Counted from the stretch's first letter, positions 19,273 to 28,237 are shown. The stretch is 64,000 nt of DNA from Bradyrhizobium lablabi (GCF_900141755.1 NZ_LT670844.1:3968001-4032000); one strand, 5' to 3'. Notes: generated by a model from the sequence alone, not told the origin. Program-made: numbers and translations.

Positions 19273-19615
19273 ATGACTTAAGGCGAGTTGCGATCCATCG
19301 CACCCGAAGAAGCCTCGCGAGTTGAGCCGCTAGGCAAGGCGCTGCTTGCGCTCAACAACGCCCACGCCGCGCAACTCTCCTAGCTGAAGCCGGAACGGCT
19401 GGAGTATCTCGTCGATAACGCCTTCCTGGCGCGAAGGATCGGCAACGTCGACGCCTTCATGCTGGCGCTCGATCAGGATGCTCCCTACGACAGCCCGAAT
19501 TTTGGTTGGTTTCGACGCGTTCCACGCCGCGCTTGGATTTGTCGGGGTAGGTGAAGCAAGCGTCTATGACGGCAGCAGAACGGTCCGATACCTGTCGCGG
19601 ACGCTGTCAGGCCCG
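19273..19615 (+). pseudogene. Decayed GNAT-family acetyltransferase
   Basis: Remnant of an N-acetyltransferase. The first part reads ELRSIAPEEASRVEPLGKAL, then PERLEYLVDNAFLARRIGNV and DSPNFGWF in one frame. A +1 frame then gives the C-terminal end DAFHAALGFVGVGEASVYD and TVRYLSRTL from 19514. Three lesions are visible: TAA at codon 3, TAG at 19381 where homologous proteins likely have Trp, and loss of the central acetyl-CoA-binding region with a frame change near 19512. No function is expected. Confidence 0.75.
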
Positions 19616-19664
19616 TCGGGCGCGTCAACGTCCAACCGATCCGAAGACGCTCTTCACGGCCAAC

Positions 19665-20050
19665 CTACACGTCGACCTTGAAGCCGAGATCGATTTCCGA
19701 AGCCGGCATGCCGCCGCGAATGCCCCAATTCTCCGGCGGAACCTCGTGCAACGATATCTTGATATCGAGCGGCGGAACATCGAGCGCGCCGAGATTGCGG
19801 ACGATGGCCTGGTAAAGCGCGCGTTTTGCGGACATCGATCGTCCGGAGAACATCGAGATTTCGACCAGCGTAAATCTCTCGCCACGGCCGGGCGGGACGG
19901 CAAAGTGCGATGGCGGATGTTCGATCACGCGCACCACGCGATCCGATTCGGGAATTTTCAACGCTTCCTGAAGCGCCGAATGAACTGCAGCGATCACCGC
20001 CGCGGGATCAGTGATCCACCCTGCGCGCGTCGCGATGAGGGTATTGGCAT
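19665..20050 (-). pseudogene. Tautomerase-superfamily gene with N-terminal frameshift
   Basis: The body (residues such as SDRVVRVIEHPPSHFAVPPG and PPENWGIRGGMP) resembles 4-oxalocrotonate tautomerase-like proteins of about 125 residues. An ATG at 20050 with GAGGGA just upstream opens Met-Pro-Ile, supplying the catalytic Pro1 of this superfamily, but that frame closes early. The rest is in the -1 frame and would read TLIATRAGWITDPAAVIAAV if one base were restored after ATGCCAATA. Without the shift the only start is a GTG at 19997, which lacks Pro1. Either a recent loss or a one-base sequence error. It follows ptsN by a few bases. Confidence 0.6.
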
Positions 20051-20057
20051 TAGTCCC

Positions 20058-20519
20058 TCAAGCCGCGCTCGCCGGCGGCAGCGCCAGCACCGAATAGATC
20101 GCTTGCGCGTCGCGCGAGGCGCGCAGTTTTTTGGCGACATCCTGGTCACGCAACAGCCGCGCAATCCGCGCCAGCGCTTTCAGGTGATCGGCGCCCGCGC
20201 CCTCCGGCGCTAACAGTAAAAACACCAGATCGACCGGCTGGCCGTCCATGGCCTCGAAATCGATCGGGCGCTCGAGCCGGGCAAACAGACCGAACAGCCG
20301 CTCCAGTTTGGGGAGCTTGCCGTGCGGGATGGCGACGCCATAGCCGACCGCGGTGGTCCCGAGCTTCTCGCGCTGCAACAGGACCTCGAAGATCGCCCGC
20401 TCGTTCTGGCCGGTCAGGACAGCCGCCCGCGCCGACAATTCCTGGATCGCCTGCTTCTTGCTGTTGACCTTCAAGGCCGGAAGAATCGCCTCGGGTGCGA
20501 CCAGGTCGGTAATCGTCAT
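20058..20519 (-). CDS. ptsN: PTS IIA-like nitrogen regulatory protein
   Basis: 153 residues, EIIA-Ntr of the regulatory phosphotransferase system. The phosphorylated histidine is His66 in GYGVAIPHGKLPKL; LVAPEAILPALKVNSKKQAI is the typical N terminus. It takes phosphate from NPr (PtsO) and in related bacteria tunes potassium transport and stress signalling. The cluster rpoN-hpf-ptsN on one strand is the standard proteobacterial arrangement. Confidence 0.95.
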   Translation of the reverse strand: MTITDLVAPEAILPALKVNSKKQAIQELSARAAVLTGQNERAIFEVLLQREKLGTTAVGYGVAIPHGKLPKLERLFGLFARLERPIDFEAMDGQPVDLVFLLLAPEGAGADHLKALARIARLLRDQDVAKKLRASRDAQAIYSVLALPPASAA

Positions 20520-20725
20520 GGGGCGTTCCGAGGTGAATTGACCGTCAGGTTGCGAACTGGGCTCGAGAGGATCGGCATCAAGAAAGGTGAGGCGGAAGGT
20601 TTACACCCGGGTCCCTAATTGGGGCGCTTCTACTCCAACGCAAGACCGGTGCCAACTGCTGGGAAGGTATTCCTTGACCCCCTCTCATCGAGGGCCGCGG
20701 ACCATAGGGAGGGGGCCAGCTTGCG

Positions 20726-21343
20726 TCAATCCCGGGTGGCTCCGGAGTTCACAGAAGGGGGGTCGACCCAGCCGACATTACCGTCGGTCCGCCGGTAAAT
20801 GATGTTCACCCGGCCGCTGCCGCCGTGCTGGAACACGATGCAGGCGGCGCCGGTCAGGTCCAGCTCCATCACGGCCTCACTGACCGAAAGCCGTTTCAGC
20901 GACGTGGTCGCCTCCGCGATGATGACCGGATTGTAGGCCGTGACCTCGTCGTCGCCTTCGCCGGGCGCCTCGATGACATAGCTCGGCGCATCCAGCGTCG
21001 GGGTGTTCATCTCGGCAAGCGCCGCGGACGCCGCGTGCGCCTTCCGCGCCGAGCGATCCTTGAGCCGGCTCTTGTAGCGGCGCAGCCGCTTCTCGATCAT
21101 CAAGAGCGCCTGATCGGCGCTGGCATAGGCGTCGGCGGCGTTGGAATCGGCCTCCAGCGTGATTCCGGAATCCAGATGCAGCGCGCAGTCGGTGCGAAAG
21201 CCGAAACCATCCTTGCTCAGCGTGATGTGGCCGGAGTAATTGCCGTCGAAATATTTGCGCAAGACTTCGTCGGTGCGCTCGCTGACGCGCCCGCGCAGCG
21301 CTTCGCCGACGCTGATGCTTTTTCCCGAGATCCGGAGGGTCAT
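20726..21343 (-). CDS. hpf: Long-form ribosome hibernation promoting factor
   Basis: 205 residues from ATG 21343 with GAGG 8 nt upstream. The N-terminal RaiA/HPF beta-alpha domain (MTLRISGKSISVGEALRGRV, with the basic helix EKRLRRYKSRLKDRSARK) is followed by a linker and the C-terminal dimerisation domain (LSVSEAVMELDLTGAACIVFQ, VNIIYRRTDGNVGWVDP). The long form pairs 70S ribosomes into 100S particles in stationary phase. It is 60 bp downstream of rpoN. Confidence 0.95.
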   Translation of the reverse strand: MTLRISGKSISVGEALRGRVSERTDEVLRKYFDGNYSGHITLSKDGFGFRTDCALHLDSGITLEADSNAADAYASADQALLMIEKRLRRYKSRLKDRSARKAHAASAALAEMNTPTLDAPSYVIEAPGEGDDEVTAYNPVIIAEATTSLKRLSVSEAVMELDLTGAACIVFQHGGSGRVNIIYRRTDGNVGWVDPPSVNSGATRD

Positions 21344-21403
21344 TTTTGATGCCTCGATTGGTCTGGAATGCGTCGACACTATCCCGATTTGGCCGGGACG
21401 CAA

Positions 21404-23065
21404 TCAGGCCGGCTGCGTATCCCGCGAGCGATCGGAGGACGTGGCAGGCGCCGATAGCGCATTACCGAGCATGCTCTGCTTGTCGCGGCGGCGCTGCACC
21501 GAGGACGGGATGCGCATCGCTTCGCGGTACTTCGCGACGGTGCGACGGGCGATATCAATACCCGATTCGCGCAATCGTTCCACGATGGTGTCGTCGGACA
21601 GGATTACCGCGGGGTCTTCCGCGTCGATCAATTGCTTGATGTGGTGACGGACCGCTTCCGCCGAGTGGGCCTCGCCGCCGTCCGCCGACGCGATCGAGGC
21701 GGTGAAGAAATATTTTAATTCGAAACTGCCGCGATTGGTCGCCATGTATTTGTTGGCGGTAACACGCGACACCGTCGATTCATGCATCTGGATGGCGTCC
21801 GCCACCGCTTTCAGATTGAGCGGCCGCAAATGCGCGACGCCGTGGGTGAAGAAGCCGTCCTGCTGGCGCACGATTTCGGTCGCCACTTTGAGGATGGTGC
21901 GGGCGCGCTGATCGAGCGCGCGCACCAGCCAGGTGGCGTTCTGCAGGCAGTCGGTGAAATAGGATTTGTCGCCGTCCTTGCGGATCGTCTTCGACAGTTC
22001 GGTATAATAGGTCTGGTTGACCAGCACGCGCGGCAGGGTGTCGCTGTTGAGTTCGACATGCCAGCCGCCGTCGGGGCCCGGCCGCACATAGACATCCGGC
22101 ACCATGGTCTGCATCCGCGCCGAGCCGAATTTCAGGCCCGGCTTCGGATCGAGACGGCGGATTTCGCCGATCATGTCGGTGATATCTTCATCATCAACAC
22201 CGCAGAATTTTCGCAGAGAGGCGATGTCGCGTTTCGCCAAGAGATCGAGATGCTCGACCAGCGCCTGCATCGCGGGGTCGTAGCGGTTGAGTTCGCGCAG
22301 CTGGATCGCAAGGCACTCGCTCAGGTTTCGCGCACAGACACCGGGCGGATCGAATTTCTGCAACACTGACAGAACCGCTTCGACATCGTCCTGCGATGCG
22401 CCCAACCGTTCGGCGGCCTGCCCCAGGTCCTGCGGCACATAGCCCGCCTCATCGACGAGGTCGATGAGATATTGCCCGATCATGCGCTGCGCGGGCTGCG
22501 AGAAAGCCACCGCCAATTGTTCGGCGAGATGGCTTCCGAGCGTGACCTCGGCGGCGACGAAGGCTTCGAGATTGTAAGCCTCATCGTTGGAAGCGCCGCC
22601 CCCCCACTCGGTGTAGGCGGTCGGCGCCGCATCCTGCGCATTGCGCGCAGCGGCTTCCGCCGGCTCTTCGGAGAACACGTTGTCGAGCCCGGTGTCGAGC
22701 GTCTGCTCGATCTCGGTACGGCTGCCGAGGTCGCGGTTCATCCATTCTTCGGGAACCGGCTCGAAATTGTCGGCGGCCGACCCATTGGCCATCTCGGAAC
22801 GGTCGGCTGAAGCTTCGTCGCCATAGGCGAAACCGGACTCATCGTGTTCGGAAAATTCGGCCTGTTCCGGCGCGGGTTCCCCTGCAACAGGGGGCTCGGT
22901 TCCGTCGTTGGCGCGCTCCAGCAGCGGATTTCGTTCGAGTTCCTCTTCCACGAAGGCCGAAAGGTCGAGATTCGACAATTGCAACAGCTTGATCGCCTGC
23001 ATCAGCTGCGGCGTCATCACCAGCGACTGCGATTGGCGGAACTCTAATCTCTGCGTCAGCGCCAT
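21404..23065 (-). CDS. rpoN: RNA polymerase sigma-54 factor
   Basis: 553 residues. Region I is Gln/Leu rich (LEFRQSQSLVMTPQLMQAIK), and region II is long and acidic (about residues 50-150). The core-binding domain follows (FDPPGVCARNLSECLAIQL, MIGEIRRLDPKPGLKFG). The C terminus has the helix-turn-helix (HESTVSRVTANKYM) and the RpoN box (ARRTVAKYREAMRIPSS). It directs transcription of nitrogen-related and other enhancer-dependent genes. Downstream of lptB as in most proteobacteria. Confidence 0.98.
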   Translation of the reverse strand: MALTQRLEFRQSQSLVMTPQLMQAIKLLQLSNLDLSAFVEEELERNPLLERANDGTEPPVAGEPAPEQAEFSEHDESGFAYGDEASADRSEMANGSAADNFEPVPEEWMNRDLGSRTEIEQTLDTGLDNVFSEEPAEAAARNAQDAAPTAYTEWGGGASNDEAYNLEAFVAAEVTLGSHLAEQLAVAFSQPAQRMIGQYLIDLVDEAGYVPQDLGQAAERLGASQDDVEAVLSVLQKFDPPGVCARNLSECLAIQLRELNRYDPAMQALVEHLDLLAKRDIASLRKFCGVDDEDITDMIGEIRRLDPKPGLKFGSARMQTMVPDVYVRPGPDGGWHVELNSDTLPRVLVNQTYYTELSKTIRKDGDKSYFTDCLQNATWLVRALDQRARTILKVATEIVRQQDGFFTHGVAHLRPLNLKAVADAIQMHESTVSRVTANKYMATNRGSFELKYFFTASIASADGGEAHSAEAVRHHIKQLIDAEDPAVILSDDTIVERLRESGIDIARRTVAKYREAMRIPSSVQRRRDKQSMLGNALSAPATSSDRSRDTQPA

Positions 23066-23203
23066 GGAGCCAAGAACCGATCCCTAACAAAGTTGGTCCG
23101 ATTCTTGCTTAAACTAGTCCTGGGCCGATGTACACGGCTTGACGAATTGTAAAAATGGACTACAGGGCGATTTCGCGGCGAAGGTTAAAGGTTCGCGGCC
23201 AGG

Positions 23204-24220
23204 CTAGAGCCGGAACTCCTCGCCAAGGTAGAGACGGCGTACATCCGGGTCATTGACGATCTCATCCGGATTGCCCTCGGTCAAGATCTCTCCGGCGTAG
23301 ACGATATAGGCGCGGTCGGTCAGTCCGAGCGTTTCCCGCACATTGTGGTCGGTGATCAGGACGCCGATGCCGCGATTGGTGAGATGGCGGACCAGATCCT
23401 GAATATCCCCCACCGCGATCGGATCGATACCGGCGAACGGTTCGTCGAGCAGCATGTAATTCGGGCGGGTCGCCAGCGCCCGGGCGATCTCGACGCGACG
23501 CCGCTCACCGCCCGAGAGCGCAATCGACGGCGTCTTGCGCAGCCTTGTGATGTTGAATTCGTCGAGCAGCGAATTGAGTTCCGCCTCGCGTTTTTTCCTC
23601 GAGGGTTCCACGACCTCGAGCACGGCGCGAATATTCTGCTCCACCGTCAGGCCGCGAAAGATCGAGGCTTCCTGCGGCAAGTAGCCGATGCCGAGACGGG
23701 CGCGCTGATACATCGGCAATTGCGTGACGTCGTGGCCATCGAGCTCGATGGCGCCGCGATCGGCCTTGATCAGGCCGGTGATCATGTAAAACACCGTGGT
23801 CTTGCCGGCGCCGTTCGGGCCGAGCAATCCGACCGCCTCACCGCGCCGGACATAGATGCTGACGCCGCGCACGACCTGGCGGGTGCCAAAACTCTTTTCC
23901 ACGCTATGCACAGCCAGATAGCCTGCCCGATGCGTCAGGCGGGGCGCTGCGCCCGCGCCGTTGGTCTTGGGACGCGACGGCGCCGCCACCGCGGGCTGTG
24001 GCCGCGGCTTTTCGGCCCGGGGCGGCTCCGGTCTCAGCAATGGCGCATCGCGGGCAATCGGAGGCATCTCGCGCGCAATCGGCGGCGCGTCGCGCACCGG
24101 GCTCGTCAGCATCTCGCCGATGCTGTCGCCAAGGGCTGTGATATCGGCGCGCGAACGCGCAAACCCGGGTGCACTGCGTTTGACCGGGCGTCGACGGAAC
24201 ATGCCGAGTATATCCACCAT
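23204..24220 (-). CDS. lptB: LPS export ABC transporter ATP-binding protein
   Basis: 338 residues, of which the last 240 are canonical LptB: Walker A GLLGPNGAGKTTVFYMITG, Q-loop YLPQEASIFRGLTVEQNIRA, signature ALSGGERRRVEIARAL, Walker B YMLLDEPFAGIDP. It powers LptFG to extract lipopolysaccharide from the inner membrane. The first about 95 residues are a Pro/Arg/Ala-rich, probably disordered extension absent from E. coli LptB. Translation could start later, but no better site is obvious. Confidence 0.95.
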   Translation of the reverse strand: MVDILGMFRRRPVKRSAPGFARSRADITALGDSIGEMLTSPVRDAPPIAREMPPIARDAPLLRPEPPRAEKPRPQPAVAAPSRPKTNGAGAAPRLTHRAGYLAVHSVEKSFGTRQVVRGVSIYVRRGEAVGLLGPNGAGKTTVFYMITGLIKADRGAIELDGHDVTQLPMYQRARLGIGYLPQEASIFRGLTVEQNIRAVLEVVEPSRKKREAELNSLLDEFNITRLRKTPSIALSGGERRRVEIARALATRPNYMLLDEPFAGIDPIAVGDIQDLVRHLTNRGIGVLITDHNVRETLGLTDRAYIVYAGEILTEGNPDEIVNDPDVRRLYLGEEFRL

Positions 24221-24466
24221 CCCCGCTTAGCTCAGCCTTTCACGGTTAGCCCGCGACGTGCCCGCGGTGAATAGACAAGCTTGCAACATGAAGGAATGGA
24301 TGTCCCTTGCCCAGCGAAACACCCTGCATCGAGAAGCAGATCGCCGCCGTCCCGCTGGGGTAGATACAGGCTCACGCCGTACCCTTCAACCTCGCCGCCT
24401 GTCGATAGCATATAAGCGATTGATATTATTTTGGTTTATTTGGGGCGCCAAATGACGGCAAGGGCG

Positions 24467-24946
24467 TTACCGAGCCGGGCGCCGGGTGTCGAATACCGCG
24501 GTCTTCCCGGTCACGACCTGATCCTTCTGGGTCACGACCACGCCGCCTCTCGCCTCCAACCGGCGTATCGACGAACTGCCGCCGGGACCGGGGGTCGCGG
24601 ACTGGATTGGCGCGGCGGCCTTCGAATTGGCCGCCGGCGCAGCCGCGGGGGCTCCGGCCGATTCATAAAACACGACCAGCGTTTTCGAGGTCATGGTGGT
24701 GTCGCCCTGCACCACCTTCACATTGCCGGAGAAGGTTGCTTGTTTTTTCTTGTCGCGCATTTCAAGAGAGGCCGCCTCGATCTGGACCGGCTGGTCGCGA
24801 TTTTGCGAAAAGCCTTGCATCGCATTGGGCACGCCCGTTCCAGCGCTCTGTGCAAAGGCTTGGCCGGCGGCGATCATCGCGATCGCGCAGGCACCATGCG
24901 CGATACGTTTTATCGCGGGGGCGAACACTGGGCCATCGCGGACCAT
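24467..24946 (-). CDS. Truncated tandem copy of lptA
   Basis: 159 residues. After a signal peptide (AIAMIAAGQAFAQ) it closely follows the neighbouring LptA through GVPNAMQGFSQNRDQPVQIE, KKQATFSGNVKVVQGDTTMT and VTQKDQVVTGKTAVFDT, then stops at RRPAR. The second half of the OstA/LptA beta-jellyroll is missing. Downstream DNA at 24415-24445 still carries the sequence found at the 3' end of full-length lptA (ATATTATT..GGTTTATTT), so this is a duplicate with an internal deletion. It may be non-functional or an altered LPS-binding protein. Confidence 0.8.
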   Translation of the reverse strand: MVRDGPVFAPAIKRIAHGACAIAMIAAGQAFAQSAGTGVPNAMQGFSQNRDQPVQIEAASLEMRDKKKQATFSGNVKVVQGDTTMTSKTLVVFYESAGAPAAAPAANSKAAAPIQSATPGPGGSSSIRRLEARGGVVVTQKDQVVTGKTAVFDTRRPAR

Positions 24947-24951
24947 CGATA

Positions 24952-25671
24952 TTATTTCGGTTTATTTTGGTTGCTAGGACCCGGAGCCGGGGTCGCAGGC
25001 GCTGCGCCCGGGAGGAGCGGGCCGCCCTGTTGGCCGGAGGATTGAAACAGGCCCTGCACGCGGCCTGTGTCGGATTCGACCCGCGACACGCCTGTCGTCA
25101 TGTCGACCAGCAGCCGGTCCCCACGCAGCACGTTTTTGCCCTGGGTCAGAACCACCCCGCCCAGCATGGTGATCAGGTTGGTCTTGGTGTCAAACACGGC
25201 GGTCTCCCCGGTCACGACCTGATCCTTCTGGGTGACGACCACGTTGCCCTTGGCCTCGAGCCTTTTTATCGACGAGGCGCCCTCGGGACCGGGGGTCGCG
25301 GCCTGCATCGGCGCCGCTTTCGGCGCGGCCTTGGTGTTGGCCGCGGGCGTCGCCTGCGAATTCGAATTCGATTCGTAGAACACCACCAGGATCTTTGACG
25401 TCATGGTGGTGTCGCCCTGCACCACCTTCACATTGCCGGAGAAGGTTGCTTCCTTTTTCTTGTCGCGCATCTCCAGCGTCGCGGCTTCGATCTGGATCGG
25501 CTGGTCGCGATTCTGCGAAAACCCCTGCATCGCATTGGGCACGCCCGTCACCGTGCTTTGCGCAAGCACTTCACCGCCGGCGATGGTCGCGAGCGCGAAT
25601 GCGAGCGCCCAGGCGCCATTCAGGGTCCGCGATATAAGGGTGCTGCGCGGAAAAATCCTCATCAATGTCAT
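24952..25671 (-). CDS. lptA: LPS transport periplasmic protein LptA
   Basis: 239 residues with a signal peptide (ALAFALATIAGGEVLAQ) and the OstA-like beta-jellyroll (IQIEAATLEMRDKKKEATF, GNVKVVQGDTTMTS, KNVLRGDRLLVDMTTGVSRV). It bridges LptC at the inner membrane to LptD at the outer membrane. A low-complexity insert (NSNSQATPAANTKAAPKAA) sits in the middle and a Pro/Gly tail at the end. The start overlaps the lptC stop by 4 bp (ATGA). Confidence 0.93.
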   Translation of the reverse strand: MTLMRIFPRSTLISRTLNGAWALAFALATIAGGEVLAQSTVTGVPNAMQGFSQNRDQPIQIEAATLEMRDKKKEATFSGNVKVVQGDTTMTSKILVVFYESNSNSQATPAANTKAAPKAAPMQAATPGPEGASSIKRLEAKGNVVVTQKDQVVTGETAVFDTKTNLITMLGGVVLTQGKNVLRGDRLLVDMTTGVSRVESDTGRVQGLFQSSGQQGGPLLPGAAPATPAPGPSNQNKPK

Positions 25672-26423
25672 TTCGGGTTTGAGGATTTGCTGGCCACTGA
25701 CCGGGTCTTGGCGGGATGCGCCGCGGGCTCGGGCGCGGCGGGCGCGCTGGCAGCGGGCTGACTGGTTGCGGCCGAGTCGCCGAGCTTATCCACGTGCATC
25801 ACGACATTGCCTTCGAACCGCACCACCTCGCCGCCCCCGGTAATCCTCAGCTTGTCGGCGGATATCGTTCCATCCGCCCATTTCACATCGACATGCTCTT
25901 CCGACGTCACCGTGCCCTTCCCCATGTCGACAAAGGCCTGGGTCAGCCACGCTTGGTAGCCCGTGGTGGTCTGCAAATAGATATCCTTGTGCAGGTCCAG
26001 CAACTGGTCCTTGCTGTCGAACAAGCCGTTGAGGGCGTCCAGCGTGACGGTGGACTGGTCTTCCATCAAAAGCTTGGCCCGCAGTTTCTTCAGATCGACA
26101 TGATCCGGATCGGTCAAGTCCTGGGTCGCGGTTTTGGCCCAGAGTTCGTAGGGCCGCCGATCGGTGGTGTAGCCCGAGAGGTGCGGCGATTCCATGGTGA
26201 TCTTGGTGCCGGAGACGACGAGGTTTCCGACGTCGAGCGGCAACTTGGGCAACAGCATCCGGAATGGATTGAAGATCGACACCGCGATGATCGCGGCCAT
26301 TGACAGGATCACCGCCGCCGGGACCGCGACGCGCAGAACCCGCACCATCCGGCTGTGGCGCGCAGCGATTCTAAAGCGCGCCTCCATTCCGGCTTGATAG
26401 GCAGGATTCTGAACCGAATTCAC
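25668..26423 (-). CDS. lptC: LPS export protein LptC
   Basis: 251 residues: one membrane anchor (VLRVAVPAAVILSMAAIIAV, about residues 29-48) and a periplasmic YrbK/LptC beta-jellyroll (LVVSGTKITMESPHLSGYTT, GTVTSEEHVDVKWADGTISA, VVRFEGNVVMHVD). It receives LPS from LptBFG and hands it to LptA. The C-terminal 40 residues are Ala/Pro rich. First gene of the lptC-lptA-lptA'-lptB series. Confidence 0.92.
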   Translation of the reverse strand: MNSVQNPAYQAGMEARFRIAARHSRMVRVLRVAVPAAVILSMAAIIAVSIFNPFRMLLPKLPLDVGNLVVSGTKITMESPHLSGYTTDRRPYELWAKTATQDLTDPDHVDLKKLRAKLLMEDQSTVTLDALNGLFDSKDQLLDLHKDIYLQTTTGYQAWLTQAFVDMGKGTVTSEEHVDVKWADGTISADKLRITGGGEVVRFEGNVVMHVDKLGDSAATSQPAASAPAAPEPAAHPAKTRSVASKSSNPK

Positions 26424-26549
26424 CGCTGCTCCAGGGCGCGAGATGAGCCGCCATTCTACCCGGACTTGCCGGATAATGCAGCGGGGACCTCGCGTTACCA
26501 GTGTGACCGAAACGGGGCAGCGGACGCGGCAAAGCGCCGTTCCAGTTCC

Positions 26550-27164
26550 TTACGAATGGGCGAAAATGTCCTCGGTGTCCCAGCCCTGCAGATCGAGCTT
26601 GGCCCGCGTCGGCAGAAACTCGAAACAGGCTTGCGCCAGCCCCAAACGGCCCTCCCGCGCCAGCATCGCATCGAGGCGCTCGCGAAGCGCATGCAAATGC
26701 AGCACGTCGGAGGCCGCATACGCCAGTTGCGCCTCGCTCAGGCTTTGCGAACCCCAGTCGCTCGATTGCTGCTGCTTCGACATGTCGATGTTGAGCACCT
26801 CGCGCACCAGATCCTTCAGGCCATGGCGATCGGTGTAGGTGCGGGAGAGCCGCGAGGCGATCTTGGTGCAATAGAGCGGCTGGGGCATTACGCCGAAGGC
26901 GTTGTAGAGCACCGCGATATCGAACCGCGCGAAATGGAAGATTTTTGTCACCTTCGGATTGGCGAGCAGCGCCTTCAGGTTGGGCGCATCGGTGTGGTCC
27001 TTCGGAATCTGCACCACGTCGGCGCTGCCGTCGCCGTTCGACAGCTGCACCACGCAGAGCCGGTCGCGATGCGGATGCAGCCCCATGGTCTCGGTATCGA
27101 TCGCGACAGAATCGGTGTAGCGGGTGAGATCGGGCAGATCGCCGCGATGCAGGCGTACGGTCAT
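26550..27164 (-). CDS. Ribonuclease D-type 3'-5' exonuclease
   Basis: 204 residues, only the DEDDy exonuclease domain of RNase D with no HRDC domains. The first acidic motif is SVAIDTETMGLHPHRDRLC, the second is KIFHFARFDIAVLYN, and the third tyrosine/aspartate motif is AQLAYAASDVLHLHALRERL. A role in tRNA or stable-RNA 3' trimming is likely from the family. The compact form is common in alphaproteobacteria and lies upstream of lptC on the same strand. Confidence 0.92.
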   Translation of the reverse strand: MTVRLHRGDLPDLTRYTDSVAIDTETMGLHPHRDRLCVVQLSNGDGSADVVQIPKDHTDAPNLKALLANPKVTKIFHFARFDIAVLYNAFGVMPQPLYCTKIASRLSRTYTDRHGLKDLVREVLNIDMSKQQQSSDWGSQSLSEAQLAYAASDVLHLHALRERLDAMLAREGRLGLAQACFEFLPTRAKLDLQGWDTEDIFAHS

Positions 27165-27277
27165 GTGGTCTTGGTCTCTCGGGCCTCGTCGAATCGACGC
27201 AATCTAGCGCCCAAACCTTAATGAGGCGAGCGCTCGGTGCGTTCCGGGGAACCGAAAGATGATGCGGCCTTGCGGGC

Positions 27278-27667
27278 TCAAACCCGGACCGAGCGAGCGC
27301 GCCACCAGAGCAGCGCGGCGGTGATCCCGAGAAGCGCGAGCGCGACCGGATGAACGGCGGGCGGGGTCACGCCGTTCAGCAATAGCACCGACATGTCGAA
27401 CAACGGCAGCACCGCGGCTGCGGTCAAAAGGACGGCCAGCGCCGTCCATTGCCGCGAGAGCAGAAAAATCGCGCCTGAAACGGCGATGACGAGATTGCGG
27501 GACAGATAAACCCGGTAAAACAAGACGCCGGGAGCATCCGACACCGGCGCGCCGAATCGGGCAGACGCCGCCTGCGGATCGAAAAATCCGCGCAGCGACA
27601 GGGCCACGAAGCCAAGCAGCAACAGCGAGGTCAAGACGATAGCCGCGATATCGAGCGCCCTTTTCAT
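27278..27667 (-). CDS. DUF4267-like four-helix membrane protein
   Basis: 129 residues from ATG 27667 with GGGAG about 9 nt upstream. Four hydrophobic helices: IAAIVLTSLLLLGFVALSL, VYLSRNLVIAVSGAIFLL, ALAVLLTAAAVLPLFDMSVL and VHPVALALLGITAALLWW. The overall pattern, with a short soluble GAPVSDAPGVLFYR loop, is that of DUF4267. Function unknown. It follows the ester-cyclase-like gene by 65 bp, so the two are probably one unit under the divergent TetR regulator. The frame is open further upstream but that is antisense/shadow coding. Confidence 0.75.
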   Translation of the reverse strand: MKRALDIAAIVLTSLLLLGFVALSLRGFFDPQAASARFGAPVSDAPGVLFYRVYLSRNLVIAVSGAIFLLSRQWTALAVLLTAAAVLPLFDMSVLLLNGVTPPAVHPVALALLGITAALLWWRARSVRV

Positions 27668-27732
27668 GCTGGTTTCTCCCTCGCCTGCGTGAGAGTTTTG
27701 GGGGGACGTCGACCGCTCTGAGGCTGCCGGCG

Positions 27733-28164
27733 CTACTTGGCGCGGAGCTGCCCGATGGCGCTGAGCCAGTTTTCCATGTGGAAGGTTTTTGCGATTTTGC
27801 CGTCCCTGATGGTCTGGATATCGACCGCCATGATCCGAAAACTCTTGCCGGAATGCGGCACGCCGAACAGTTCGCCCGCGGGTGTGCCCGTGACCTCGCC
27901 GCGGACGACCACGCGATCGCCGGCGACCAGCACTTCCTTGATCTCGAATTTCATGTCCGGAATGGTGTTGGCAAAGTTCGAGACCACCTTGATCGAGGTC
28001 TCGCGGCCCCAGCACTCGCCCGCCAGATAGCCCGAGCAGGACTGATAGTCTTCGGTCAGGATTTGCTCCTGAATGGCCCTCACGTCGCCCCGGCCGGAAA
28101 TGTTGAACAGACTGTACCAGGGCGCGATCACGCCGCGGGCTTGCTCTTCGGTGAGGCTGATCAT
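27733..28164 (-). CDS. SnoaL-like / ester cyclase family protein
   Basis: 143 residues forming an NTF2-like alpha+beta barrel: helix IAPWYSLFNISGRG, then YQSCSGYLAGECWGRETSIK, PDMKFEIKEVLVAGDRVVVR, GVPHSGKSFRIMAVDIQTIR and DGKIAKTFHMENWLSA. The family includes polyketide cyclases and many uncharacterised small-molecule enzymes. Divergent from the TetR-family gene at 28301, which is its probable regulator. Confidence 0.85.
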   Translation of the reverse strand: MISLTEEQARGVIAPWYSLFNISGRGDVRAIQEQILTEDYQSCSGYLAGECWGRETSIKVVSNFANTIPDMKFEIKEVLVAGDRVVVRGEVTGTPAGELFGVPHSGKSFRIMAVDIQTIRDGKIAKTFHMENWLSAIGQLRAK

Positions 28165-28237
28165 GGGCTATTCCTGATGTTGGAGCGCGCTTCGAGGGCT
28201 CAAGCATGGTCCTGAGGGGAAGCCGCCATTCCTAGAC

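Noticed and set aside
19381..19383. In-frame TAG in the GNAT remnant as a recoded codon
   Set aside because: Other lesions (early TAA, central deletion with frame change) show simple decay; no pyrrolysine machinery is expected in this lineage.
27278..28207. 309-codon minus-strand frame ending in the DUF4267-like gene
   Set aside because: Its first 180 codons are an out-of-frame reading of the ester-cyclase gene; only the last 129 residues after ATG 27667 look like a protein.
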